A DNA stretch of 64,000 bases from NCBI RefSeq assembly GCF_002109385.1, contig NZ_CP020814.1, positions 4,053,501 to 4,117,500 of the forward strand, given 5' to 3'. The notes beneath the pieces were generated by a model. The model worked only from the letters and a program-made list of their open reading frames with translations, did not search any database and was not told the origin of the DNA. Source of the stretch: Halalkalibacter krulwichiae (GTDB lineage Bacteria > Bacillota > Bacilli > Bacillales > Bacillaceae_D). Both the position numbers and the translations under genes were made by a program. This document shows positions 8,422 through 16,086 of the stretch, in pieces (positions within the stretch are counted from its first letter, which is position 1; every line of letters starts with the position of its first letter).

Positions 8422-8963
8422 CAAGAAAACAAATGCTCTGAAGGCACATTCACCTCACGCTTCATAGTAAACATCTTTAACCCAACGAGTAACTTTAAGC
8501 CCCCATCAAGAAGCGCAAAAACAATAAAAGGAACACCGATCAGGACTAACCCAAGCAAACCATTCACAACCGTTAAAAGGCCTAAAACAATCATGCTCCT
8601 CCCTTGAGAAAAATAAAAACCAAAGAAATGAACCCCAACCACGATAAAAATACTTAACCAAAACAACCTTACATTCTCAAAACCAATAAGCAACCCACAA
8701 GCTGTACATAACACGACATTCAAGACGATCGCTATGTTATCCATCCGATCCTGAAACTTCGTACTCTTCCCATAAGCCAACTTCCGATTCACAAACGGAA
8801 ACACAAGAATCAACAGAAACCCAACAAAATAACCAATCCCTAACACGAGCGGTTGAATAAGTAAATCACCACCAAGCAGCGCGGAAACAATCACAATAAC
8901 CCCGATATACACTAACCAAACCCCACACGTTCTTTGCGTGTTATACTCTCTGATCCCGGTCAA
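8421..8963 (-). CDS. Polytopic membrane protein, DUF6609-like
   Basis: This 180-aa protein has about six membrane helices and a short charged C-terminus (KMFTMKREVNVPSEHLFS). It starts at a TTG at 8963 with GGAGGGGAG just before it. It lies 13 bases after the stop of a 42-aa single-helix protein gene and is probably co-transcribed with it. Size and arrangement recall the DUF6609 family; no function is known to me. Confidence 0.65.
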   Translation of the reverse strand: MTGIREYNTQRTCGVWLVYIGVIVIVSALLGGDLLIQPLVLGIGYFVGFLLILVFPFVNRKLAYGKSTKFQDRMDNIAIVLNVVLCTACGLLIGFENVRLFWLSIFIVVGVHFFGFYFSQGRSMIVLGLLTVVNGLLGLVLIGVPFIVFALLDGGLKLLVGLKMFTMKREVNVPSEHLFS

Positions 8964-8976
8964 GAAGCTCCCCTCC

Positions 8977-9105
8977 TCATTTATTCTGTTCTTTCAGTAA
9001 TTCAATTATCTCCTTGTTTTGCTCGTTGACCTTGCCTAACTTACGCTCAATCGCAAACAATGTAGACATTAACAAAGCAAAAGCAATTAACCCAAATATG
9101 ACCAT
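8977..9105 (-). CDS. 42-aa single-helix membrane protein
   Basis: A short open reading frame of 42 aa: MVIFGLIAFALLMSTLFAIE is a membrane helix, followed by a charged amphipathic tail RKLGKVNEQNKEIIELLKEQ that can form a coiled coil. AGGAGGG precedes the ATG at a good distance and the stop is 13 bases before the next gene's start. This layout (one helix plus a short coiled-coil tail) is common among small Bacillus proteins of unknown function. Confidence 0.7.
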   Translation of the reverse strand: MVIFGLIAFALLMSTLFAIERKLGKVNEQNKEIIELLKEQNK

Positions 9106-9120
9106 AAGCCCTCCTAACCA

Positions 9121-9315
9121 TTAACAATCTTTAAATTTACTAGGATTCTCAATCCGAATAGAACGAACCTCCCCACAATCCAAACAGAAGGAATAAATCT
9201 TAATAGAGCCCATTGAAAACTTCTTATCTAAAGGCCTAACCGACGAAAAATCAGTTCCTTCCGCGAACTCACTCCCACCACAATTTTGACAAATTGTCTC
9301 TTTCAACACCACCAA
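9121..9315 (-). CDS. Small zinc-ribbon protein
   Basis: Up to 64 aa, with two CxxC pairs (CQNCGG near residue 9 and CLDCGE near residue 45) that form a zinc ribbon. The protein has no signal or membrane segment. The start is uncertain: TTG at 9315, GTG at 9312 or 9309, or TTG at 9306 all follow the AAAGGAG site, and the later ones have better spacing. Function unknown; it could be nucleic-acid binding or a partner-binding ribbon. Confidence 0.7.
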   Translation of the reverse strand: MVVLKETICQNCGGSEFAEGTDFSSVRPLDKKFSMGSIKIYSFCLDCGEVRSIRIENPSKFKDC

Positions 9316-9431
9316 CTCCTTTATATTTTACAAGAATATACGAGGTAAAAGGGAAATAGTTCCATTTTTCGTTAGATATTTTTAAACTTTCTAATTAATA
9401 CGGTCTTAGTAGGTGGGTTTTGAGGTGTTTT

Positions 9432-9795
9432 TGTTCTTTCGATGTACTTTCTTGGACACTTGTTTCTGGTGCTCAGCTATTTTGTCCTTTAGACGCTCTT
9501 TCTTGGACACTTTTTCCTCGTGCTCCGACGCTTTTATCCTTTAGACGCTCTTTCTTGGACACTTCTCCCTGATTCTCACCCACTTCTGTCCTTTAGACGC
9601 TCTCTCTTAGACACTTCTCCTTGATTCTCACCCACTTCTGTCCTTTAGACGCTCTCTCTTAGACACTTCTCCCTGATTCTCACCCACTTCTGTCCTTTAG
9701 ACTCTCTCTCTTAGACACTTCTCCCTGATTCTCACCCACTTCTGTCCTTTAGACGCTCTCTCTTAGACACTTCTCCCTGATTCTCACCCACCACT
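9432..9795. repeat. 52-bp-period tandem repeat array 2
   Basis: Seven units start at 9432, 9483, 9535, 9587, 9639, 9691 and 9743, almost exactly 52 bases apart. The last four are nearly identical, with TGTCCTTTAGACGCTCTCTC as their first 20 bases; the first three are diverged. Early units keep TGTCC...GGACA as an inverted pair; in later ones it is TAGACA. The array fills most of the gap between the zinc-ribbon gene and the aldo/keto reductase gene. Confidence 0.9.
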
Positions 9796-9804
9796 TCCTT
9801 CCCT

Positions 9805-9833
9805 CGACAAAATCCGGGGCGTGCCAGGCACCA
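9805..9833. repeat. REP-like element, GTGCC-A-GGCAC family (copy A)
   Basis: CGACAAAATCCGGGG then CGTGCCAGGCACCA, with the palindrome GTGCC-A-GGCAC. It closely matches the elements at 23651 and 27537. It lies between repeat array 2 and the promoter of the aldo/keto reductase gene. Confidence 0.75.
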
Positions 9834-9913
9834 CGAAAACAAAACCCGAAATATTTGTACTATTCTCTCTCATAATCTATCATATTAACTAACAATCCAA
9901 GGAGGCGAACCAA

Positions 9914-10846
9914 ATGAAGTACACAACGTTGAAAAAGTCGAATCTAAAAGCATCTGTCATTGGACTTGGTACCAATGCGGTGGGTGGGCATAATTTGTTT
10001 AAAAATGTAAATGAAGCTGACGGGAAAGAGTTAGTGAGAGAAGCAGTAAAGATTGGGGTCAACTTCCTTGATACAGCGGATATTTACGGCCTTGGCCGTT
10101 CTGAGGAATTAGTTGGAGAAGTGTTGAAAGAGTTTCATCGCGATGATTATGTGATTGCGACAAAAGGAGCGAAGCATTGGTTCAGCGATGGCTCGGTTAA
10201 AACGGATAATCGTCCGGAGTATCTAAGAGAAGCGGTTGAAAAGAGTTTGCAGCGGCTGCAATTAGACGATGTCGACTTATATTATTTACACTTTCCTGAT
10301 CATGAAACACCGTTTGCCGAATCGATTGGGGAATTAGCTCGGTTAAAGAAAGAAGGGAAAATTAGGTCGATCGGGATTTCAAATGTGTCACTTGAGCAAT
10401 TAAAAGAGGCAAACCAGGATGGCGACATTTCTGTCCTCCAAGCCCCTTATCATATGCTAGATCGTTCAGCGGAAAAGGATTTATTGCCTTACTGTATCGA
10501 ACATAACATTTCGTTCATTCCATACGGTCCGTTAGCCTTTGGCTTGCTTGGTGGCGGCTTCACAAAAGACTCGAAGCTCGATCCTAAGGATTGGCGCAAT
10601 TCCGTTCCTCTATTCCAAGAGGAGCAATTCCAGCAAACCCTCTTCAAAGTGGAGAGATTAAAAGAAGTCGCGAGCGAAAAAGAAACGACACTCCCTAACC
10701 TAGCACTCGCTTGGTTACTTGCCCAAGAAGGCGTCGACGCAGTCATTCCTGGAGGCAAACGAAAAGAACGCATCCGCGAAAATGCTCAAGCAAGCGAGAT
10801 TGACTTGTCACAAAGCGAACTAGCTTTGATCGATGATATTTTATAG
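9914..10846 (+). CDS. IolS-like aldo/keto reductase
   Basis: A 310-aa NADPH-dependent (beta/alpha)8 oxidoreductase. The N-terminus GLGTNAVGGHNL and the segment FLDTADIYGLGRSEELVGEVL match B. subtilis IolS very closely in order and length (also 310 aa). The catalytic tetrad is visible: Asp in LDTADIYG, Tyr in the same motif, Lys in ATKGAKHW and His in YYLHFPD. The C-terminal IPGGKRKERIREN is the NADP-binding segment. A ribosome site AAGGAGGCG precedes the ATG. Substrate unknown; no inositol genes are nearby, so I give no gene symbol. Confidence 0.9.
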   Translation: MKYTTLKKSNLKASVIGLGTNAVGGHNLFKNVNEADGKELVREAVKIGVNFLDTADIYGLGRSEELVGEVLKEFHRDDYVIATKGAKHWFSDGSVKTDNRPEYLREAVEKSLQRLQLDDVDLYYLHFPDHETPFAESIGELARLKKEGKIRSIGISNVSLEQLKEANQDGDISVLQAPYHMLDRSAEKDLLPYCIEHNISFIPYGPLAFGLLGGGFTKDSKLDPKDWRNSVPLFQEEQFQQTLFKVERLKEVASEKETTLPNLALAWLLAQEGVDAVIPGGKRKERIRENAQASEIDLSQSELALIDDIL

Positions 10847-10865
10847 AGGGGACAGGTTCCTCGTC
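10847..10865. repeat. REP-like element, GGGGACAGGTTCC family, abutting RAYT 1
   Basis: GGGGACAGGTTCCTCGTC sits directly against the stop codon of the RAYT gene at 10866. The same core occurs as an inverted pair at 11921-11999 on the other side of the gene. RAYT genes are usually flanked by the REP elements they mobilise. Confidence 0.75.
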
Positions 10866-11639
10866 TTAATCAAGACGTTCGATAACGCTCTTTGAAACAC
10901 CCGTAACGCGAGATAATTGCCTAATCGAGACACCACCTAGCTTTTTTAATTCCCGAAGTATGTCATCTCGATTCGCTTTATCCATTTGCTGTAAGTAACT
11001 GCTACTTGTAATTCCCAGCTCCTTCATGTAATCCGTAAGAACGTGATCAGGCGTTCTTGATCTAGTTTCTACATCTAGAACATCATCATCTGATAAGTGC
11101 CGCATATAGTTTTTAAACAGATGCAGAGCCTGCTTTTTTTCAGCTGCAAATTGAGAGAGAGGAAAGTCAATATCTACCAGATTAGCTCTTTGAATGTATT
11201 CCTCCATGCTTGTCCATGGGCTATGAAACACACTTTGAGCGAGGCCTGCTTTAAGGGGATTTTGATGGATATACTTGAGGACGGATAAGAAATAGGCTCG
11301 ATCTTCAACATTTTCACTTTTAAAGCGACCTTGAAAAAGATGCCCATACCTATCATATTTCTGATTGTACCAGTAAACGTAACTGGAACTAATTCGTTTT
11401 ATAATCATTGAGATCGGTTCCTCCCCCTCTTTTAACAAAAGGTGGACGTGATTGTTCATCAAACAGTAACCGTACAACTCAAATTGGCATTTCTCTTTAT
11501 ATCGTTTTAACGTTTCGAGAAACCTTACTTTATCTTCCTCATCCTCGAAAATTACCTGTTGATTCACTCCTCTCTGGATAATATGATAAATGCCACTTCT
11601 ACTTTTGGTTCTAGGTTTTCTAGGCACTCTTGACATCAC
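10866..11639 (-). CDS. REP-associated tyrosine transposase (RAYT 1), Y1_Tnp/IS200-like
   Basis: A 257-aa single-strand DNA nuclease of the HUH superfamily. Residues 14-25 (RSGIYHIIQRGV) begin the Y1 domain, NHVHLLL at 63-69 is the HUH metal site, the GHLFQGRFKSENV block with nearby tyrosines is the catalytic region, and IHQNPLKAGL is the conserved C-terminal part of the domain. A helix-turn-helix follows (GVSIRQLSRVTGVSKSVIERL), common in this group and likely to read the REP sequence. It has no IS ends around it, only REP elements. A paralogue lies at 53648. The start is uncertain: ATG 11636 or GTG 11627. Confidence 0.88.
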   Translation of the reverse strand: MMSRVPRKPRTKSRSGIYHIIQRGVNQQVIFEDEEDKVRFLETLKRYKEKCQFELYGYCLMNNHVHLLLKEGEEPISMIIKRISSSYVYWYNQKYDRYGHLFQGRFKSENVEDRAYFLSVLKYIHQNPLKAGLAQSVFHSPWTSMEEYIQRANLVDIDFPLSQFAAEKKQALHLFKNYMRHLSDDDVLDVETRSRTPDHVLTDYMKELGITSSSYLQQMDKANRDDILRELKKLGGVSIRQLSRVTGVSKSVIERLD

Positions 11640-11920
11640 CTCGGATTTAACTTCTTTTTGGAATTTATTAGGAGGATCTAGTTGTTGCTGTGTGTTAGAT
11701 GGGATGAGGATGGGAATTACAAGGTGATTCTATGTGTGTGGGTGTTGGTTGAGATGAGGAACGGAAAATAGAAGAGGGAACATGAAGAGCGGAAGAACGG
11801 GCAAAAGAACGAAGGCAATGACGCATACGCAGAATCAACGCGGGACACGCGGGGCGGGGGCTCTGGCTCTAGGGGATCTTATTACTTTTCGACTCTTAGT
11901 AGTGGAAAACCTCTTTTTTT

Positions 11921-11999
11921 TGGGGACAGGTTCCCCGTCCCATTTAACACAAAAAGAGGACTCCCACTCGAAAATTGTAGACAAGGAACCTGTCCCCCC
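11921..11999. repeat. REP doublet, GGGGACAGGTTCC family
   Basis: GGGGACAGGTTCCCCGTCCC (about 11923-11942) and, 35 bases later, the inverse AAGGAACCTGTCCCCC (about 11979-11996). The pair can form a long hairpin. It ends just before the stop codon of the ABC permease gene at 12012. The rest of the 11640-11920 gap shows no gene that I can support. Confidence 0.75.
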
Positions 12000-12011
12000 T
12001 ACTCACCCCAC

Positions 12012-13205
12012 CTACTCAAACCGCAAAGACTCAATCGGATTCAACTTCGCTGCTTTATTAGCTGGCAATAACCCAAAGAGAACTCCAATAGCCATCGAGA
12101 ATAACAGCGCACCTATTACGATTGGAAGTGATAGTAAAGAGGGCCAACCTAATAGAAGGGAAATAACGCTTGCTACCGCTATCCCCAGTCCGACTCCTAG
12201 AACTCCACCTATTAATGTTAAAATGATCGATTCAATAAGGAATTGCAGCAGAATTTGTTGCCGGGTAGCACCTAATGATTTACGAATTCCAATTTCCCTT
12301 GTTCTTTCTGTTACGGAAACAAGCATAATATTCATCACACCGATCCCGCCAACAAACAAGGAGATCCCTGCTATTCCACCGATGATTAGTGTCATGATTC
12401 GAGTAACTTGTCCAATGCCGCTTGCTATTTCTTCCATATTCAACACTTCATAAGCTTCGCTTGTACCATTTAACTGATTTAGAAGCTCTGTCGCTTTTTC
12501 TCCTGCGACTTGCAACTGATCTAAGCTGCTAGCTTGAATCGTAACTTGACCAAAGTCGTTCGATCCCTTTATATTGCGCCAAGTTTCCCAAGGTATATAC
12601 ACTTCTGACACATTAAATGCCAATAACCCAGTAGCCGGTTCCAACACACCTATAACCTCAACGGGTTGGTCTCCTATACGAATAATTTGCCCAACTGCTG
12701 TTTCATCCGGAAAGAATTCCTCTGCAACCGCATGAGATATAAGAGCTACCCTCTTACCAGCTAAGAAATCCCCAGTTTGAAAAGAGAGCCCTTCGAATAT
12801 GTTTAAATGATGGACATTCAGATAAGGCTGGTTAATTCCAATAACAGAAGCATCTAATATCTCTGTACGATAGGTAATCGTACTATATTCCATACTCGAA
12901 GCGACTACATTGACAACTTCTTCAATCTTCTCTAACTCTCGTATATCAGTTAACGAAAACGCTGGCTCGTTCCAAATATTTGGATTGGCCCTTATTTCCT
13001 CATCTGTTGGTGAAAAGTAAATTTCACTCGTGTTATGATCGCCAGCAATCTGTTTCTTTAATAACTCCTCTCCGCCACGACCTATAGCTACGACGATAAT
13101 GACAGAAGCTACTCCTATAATAATTCCTAGCATTGTCAAAACCGATCGCATTTTATGTGAGTAAATCGAACGAAAGGCTATTCGAATGTTTTCCATGACA
13201 TTCAT
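12012..13205 (-). CDS. MacB/YknZ-type ABC transporter permease (As-48H-like)
   Basis: A 397-aa FtsX/MacB-fold permease: helix 1 (SVLTMLGIIIGVASVIIVVAIG), a large extracytoplasmic domain (about 50-265), then three helices with the family motif SVTERTREIGIRKSLGATRQQILLQFLIES and C-terminal PANKAAKLNPIESLRFE. It is the last gene of a three-gene MFP-ATPase-permease exporter that resembles B. subtilis YknXYZ (self-protection against SdpC). The same three-gene set accompanies circular bacteriocins as As-48FGH/CclFGH, where it adds immunity. Given the bacteriocin gene 5 kb upstream, that role is likely here. Confidence 0.88.
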   Translation of the reverse strand: MNVMENIRIAFRSIYSHKMRSVLTMLGIIIGVASVIIVVAIGRGGEELLKKQIAGDHNTSEIYFSPTDEEIRANPNIWNEPAFSLTDIRELEKIEEVVNVVASSMEYSTITYRTEILDASVIGINQPYLNVHHLNIFEGLSFQTGDFLAGKRVALISHAVAEEFFPDETAVGQIIRIGDQPVEVIGVLEPATGLLAFNVSEVYIPWETWRNIKGSNDFGQVTIQASSLDQLQVAGEKATELLNQLNGTSEAYEVLNMEEIASGIGQVTRIMTLIIGGIAGISLFVGGIGVMNIMLVSVTERTREIGIRKSLGATRQQILLQFLIESIILTLIGGVLGVGLGIAVASVISLLLGWPSLLSLPIVIGALLFSMAIGVLFGLLPANKAAKLNPIESLRFE

Positions 13206-13225
13206 GAGTAAGCTCCTTTCTAGCT

Positions 13226-13897
13226 TTAGTCTTGAGCTTCAACTATTTTTCCATCACGTACAAAAATCGTTCGATCCGTGTACTCAGCTACTTCAAGCTC
13301 ATGCGTTACAATGGCAATGGTTGCTCCTTCTTTGTTCAAATCTGATAACAGCTCCATGATCGATTCACTCGTTTTTGTATCAAGTGCACCTGTAGGTTCA
13401 TCGGCAAGAATAATAGCTGGTTGATTGACAATTGATCTTGCAATCGCCACACGTTGTTTTTGTCCACCAGAAAGAGCGCTCGGTAAGAATGCGCACTTTT
13501 CGATCAATCCCACTTTTTCAAGCGCCCACTTCGCTCGCTCTTCTCGTTCTTTTCTTCTCACACCGGCATAAACCATAGGTAATTCAACATTTTTCTGTAC
13601 GCTTAACCGCGGTAAGAGATGAAACTGTTGAAAGATGAAGCCAATTTTCCGGTTCCGAATGTTAGCCAAGTCGACTTCACTCAACTCACTAATTTTTTGA
13701 CCTTCCAACCAATTTTCTCCCTCTGTGGGCTGATCCAAACAGCCAAGCAAATTCATAATTGTCGACTTTCCAGAACCCGAGGGACCCATTATTGATAAGA
13801 AGGCGCCTTTTTCTATTTCAAGATTAATGTTTGATAAGACAGGAAACTGATTGGGACCGAGGCGAAACGACTTTGTTACATCTTCCAGTCTAATCAT
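13226..13897 (-). CDS. MacB/YknY-type ABC transporter ATP-binding protein
   Basis: A 223-aa LolD/YknY-like ATPase. Walker [10 protein letters not shown] (about 39-47), Q-loop FQQFHLLPRL, signature LSGGQKQR (about 143-150), Walker B ILADEPTGALD and the switch His in VTHE are all present. It overlaps the MFP gene by 8 bases and ends 20 bases before the permease gene, so the three are coupled. It should power the extracellular-facing pump formed with the permease at 12012 and the adaptor at 13890. Confidence 0.92.
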   Translation of the reverse strand: MIRLEDVTKSFRLGPNQFPVLSNINLEIEKGAFLSIMGPSGSGKSTIMNLLGCLDQPTEGENWLEGQKISELSEVDLANIRNRKIGFIFQQFHLLPRLSVQKNVELPMVYAGVRRKEREERAKWALEKVGLIEKCAFLPSALSGGQKQRVAIARSIVNQPAIILADEPTGALDTKTSESIMELLSDLNKEGATIAIVTHELEVAEYTDRTIFVRDGKIVEAQD

Positions 13898-14996
13898 GTG
13901 ACTCTACTGCCATCCCTTCTGTTATCACACTATCATGAAGAATAACTTGATCGTCTGTACTAAGGCCCTTCGTCACTTCAAATACATTCCTCTCTGTAAT
14001 TCCAATTTCAATGTTGCGCTTAACAGTTCGGCCCTCTTCCATTACATAGACAAAGGCTTCTTCATTCGTTTGTTCGATCGCTTCACTTGGGATCGTTAAT
14101 GCTTCCTTTTCCTCAAGAACCACGTTCATAATCATTTGATAACCGGGCTTTAATAATTCTGTTTTGCCTTTGTTGATTTTTACTGTTATAGGGTACTGAA
14201 CCATGGCCGTCTCTCCCCCTAATAGACTGTCTTCAATGGGAAAGTAACCAATTTGATGAACAGATCCTTGCCATTCTTCACCTGGAAACATGTCTGAAGC
14301 AATTCGGACATCTTGACCTTCAGCTAACAAAATAGAGTCATATTCACTAAGAAATCCTGTAACGACAAATTCATCTGCCACGATCTCTAGCAGTTTGTCT
14401 GATTGGCTATTCGAATCTGGGATCATCACTTTTCCTTTCGCGTCACTATGTACCGTCAGATTCTCTTCTAATTTGTTTAACTCATCACGTTGGATCAAAA
14501 GTTGACGTAAATCAAGATTTGCCATTCTTTTATCTAAACGGAGTTGGTCTGTTTCAGCCTGAAACTGCTTCTCTGTCTCTTCTTTTCCCATTTCGTTATA
14601 GGCCCGTTCTTTTTCTTCAGCTAATTGTTTTTCTTGGCGTTCAATATGATTAATACGAAGATACCCTGACTCTATTTGAAGCTCTAACAATTCTTGATCC
14701 ATCTTTATATTTCTATTAGAATAGCGGACTAAAGGAGTTCCTTGTTCTACTTTATCTCCATCTTCAACGAGCAGTTGATATTCCCCGCCAAGTTCCGGAT
14801 TGTTGAGGATCGTTTCTTTCTTTAGTAACTCTACTTTGCCAGGAATCATCACTTCATTTACTACCTCTATCATTTCAGGATTGACCGTTTTAACCGTTAC
14901 TGTTCCGCTTGCATTTGTTTTCATAACACCATTCCATATAAAAAGGCTTATCGCTAAGCCAACACCAACAAAGATCAGAATCTTCTTCTTATTCAT
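13890..14996 (-). CDS. HlyD/YknX-type membrane fusion adaptor
   Basis: This 368-aa protein has one N-terminal membrane helix (residues 5-21), a split lipoyl/barrel-sandwich domain (GGEYQLLVEDGDKVEQGTPLV, and AKGKVMIPDS after the hairpin), a helical hairpin coiled coil rich in Glu/Gln/Lys (about 118-180) and a beta-barrel region near 205-300. It is the adaptor subunit of the exporter with the ATPase at 13226 and permease at 12012. It starts the three-gene unit. About 200 bases separate it from the putative immunity gene upstream, partly filled by an inverted-repeat element, so it may have its own promoter. Confidence 0.88.
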   Translation of the reverse strand: MNKKKILIFVGVGLAISLFIWNGVMKTNASGTVTVKTVNPEMIEVVNEVMIPGKVELLKKETILNNPELGGEYQLLVEDGDKVEQGTPLVRYSNRNIKMDQELLELQIESGYLRINHIERQEKQLAEEKERAYNEMGKEETEKQFQAETDQLRLDKRMANLDLRQLLIQRDELNKLEENLTVHSDAKGKVMIPDSNSQSDKLLEIVADEFVVTGFLSEYDSILLAEGQDVRIASDMFPGEEWQGSVHQIGYFPIEDSLLGGETAMVQYPITVKINKGKTELLKPGYQMIMNVVLEEKEALTIPSEAIEQTNEEAFVYVMEEGRTVKRNIEIGITERNVFEVTKGLSTDDQVILHDSVITEGMAVESHD

Positions 14997-15068
14997 TGGT
15001 CATCTCACCCCTCTTCTCTAATCAAGTAAGAATCATTCCCTTACGCTAAACAGTCATTTGGAGTCCGC

Positions 15069-15180
15069 AAGAAGAGACCGGGGCAACAGAGTTTTCCTTA
15101 ACGAAAATGGAAACGCAATACCCGCTAAGGTTATCGTCGTTCCTATTTTCAATAAAACTGTTATGTCCCAGCCTCTTCTT
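15069..15180. repeat. Long imperfect inverted repeat (MITE-like)
   Basis: Arms 15069-15095 (AAGAAGAGACCGGGGCAACA...) and 15154-15180 (...TATGTCCCAGCCTCTTCTT) pair over about 27 bases with a few mismatches. The AAGAGGCTGGGACATAAC core on the minus strand resembles intergenic repeats seen in many Firmicutes. It separates the bacteriocin operon from the YknXYZ-like exporter genes and could terminate or attenuate transcription. Confidence 0.55.
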
Positions 15181-15200
15181 ACTATTTAGCGGTGCTCTTT

Positions 15201-15353
15201 CTAAGAATAGAAAACCAAATAGACATTGCACAGTATTAAGAAAACAGTCGCTAGCATAAATACGAGACTCGCTTTTTTGTCTTCTTTCCAAAATAGAAAG
15301 ACCAAAACAAAGGAAGTAATAATCAACACTGCTATAATGATGTTTGTGAACAT
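15201..15353 (-). CDS. 50-aa two-helix membrane peptide, putative circular-bacteriocin immunity protein
   Basis: The start is placed at the ATG 15353 because AGGGGAGAGAGG precedes it; 22 more codons could be read upstream but overlap the ATPase gene. The 50-aa peptide has two hydrophobic segments (TNIIIAVLIITSFVLVFLFW and SLVFMLATVFLILCNVYLVFY) joined by a charged loop KEDKKA. Small, basic, hydrophobic peptides of this kind, last in the operon after the ATPase, are the dedicated immunity proteins of circular-bacteriocin loci (AS-48 D1 type, uberolysin E type). The role is inferred from size, topology and position only. Confidence 0.65.
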   Translation of the reverse strand: MFTNIIIAVLIITSFVLVFLFWKEDKKASLVFMLATVFLILCNVYLVFYS

Positions 15354-15366
15354 ACCTCTCTCCCCT

Positions 15367-16086
15367 TTACTTTTTATGAATACTTTTGACAAAATAATCT
15401 TCCAAACTGCCATCCTCATCTACTATTTTCTTCGTTGCCGTAGTTGTTGATACAACTCTTCCTTTATCGATAATAATTATGTAATCACAAATAGTTTGAG
15501 CAGCATCTAATTGATGAGTTGATAAAAGGATACTATTCCCTTCAGAAACATACTTCTGCAACACTAGTTTTATGTCTCTAATGCTGATTGGATCAATTCC
15601 AGAGAAGAATTCATCCAATAGAAGAATTTTAGGTTTCTTTAGTAGAAAAGGAATTAAAGAAAGCTTCTTCTTCATGCCTAATGAGTATTCAGAAACCCTT
15701 TTATGAATCGAATCGTTAAGCTTTAACAGTTGTAAATAATAGGTGTAATCTTCTAAATCATGGTTCAATAAGTCACTCATAAACGAAAGGTATTCGTGTC
15801 CAGTCAAGACAGGGTAGACTAACGGTGTATCTGGTAAAAACATAACCTTGTCTCTATCCTTCTTTTCAAGCGGATTACCTGCTACCGAAATGATGCCATC
15901 ATCCCTTGGGATAATGTTACTAATGGCTTTCAGTGTTGTTGTTTTACCAGCTCCATTTTGCCCGAGAAATCCAACAATAGCACCTTCCGGAAGCCAGAAC
16001 GACAGATTATTTAATATAGGAGTTTCTCCAATTTTTTTCGTTAAATTAGATACTTCCAAAGAGATTCTTTTCGTTTCTTTTTGCAT
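15367..16086 (-). CDS. Bacteriocin-locus ABC transporter ATP-binding protein
   Basis: A 239-aa ATPase with Walker A GQNGAGKTT (about 39-47), an atypical signature YSLGMKKKLSL and Walker B ILLLDEFFSGIDP, plus the switch His in STHQ. It shares one base with the stop of the 593-aa membrane protein gene, so the two are coupled and likely form one transporter. In circular-bacteriocin loci the ATPase (D protein) acts with the DUF95 protein and the large membrane protein in export and self-protection. Confidence 0.88.
   Translation of the reverse strand: MQKETKRISLEVSNLTKKIGETPILNNLSFWLPEGAIVGFLGQNGAGKTTTLKAISNIIPRDDGIISVAGNPLEKKDRDKVMFLPDTPLVYPVLTGHEYLSFMSDLLNHDLEDYTYYLQLLKLNDSIHKRVSEYSLGMKKKLSLIPFLLKKPKILLLDEFFSGIDPISIRDIKLVLQKYVSEGNSILLSTHQLDAAQTICDYIIIIDKGRVVSTTTATKKIVDEDGSLEDYFVKSIHKK

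Noticed and set aside
9432..9795. A CRISPR array
   Set aside because: The whole 52-bp unit is repeated, with no unique spacers between constant repeats, and no cas gene is near.
11782..12453. A plus-strand gene of about 220 codons
   Set aside because: It is antisense to the well supported ABC permease gene and to a REP doublet; the translation has no recognisable domain.
15046..15291. An 81-codon minus-strand gene
   Set aside because: It runs through the inverted-repeat element and overlaps the better 50-aa membrane peptide; no ribosome site.
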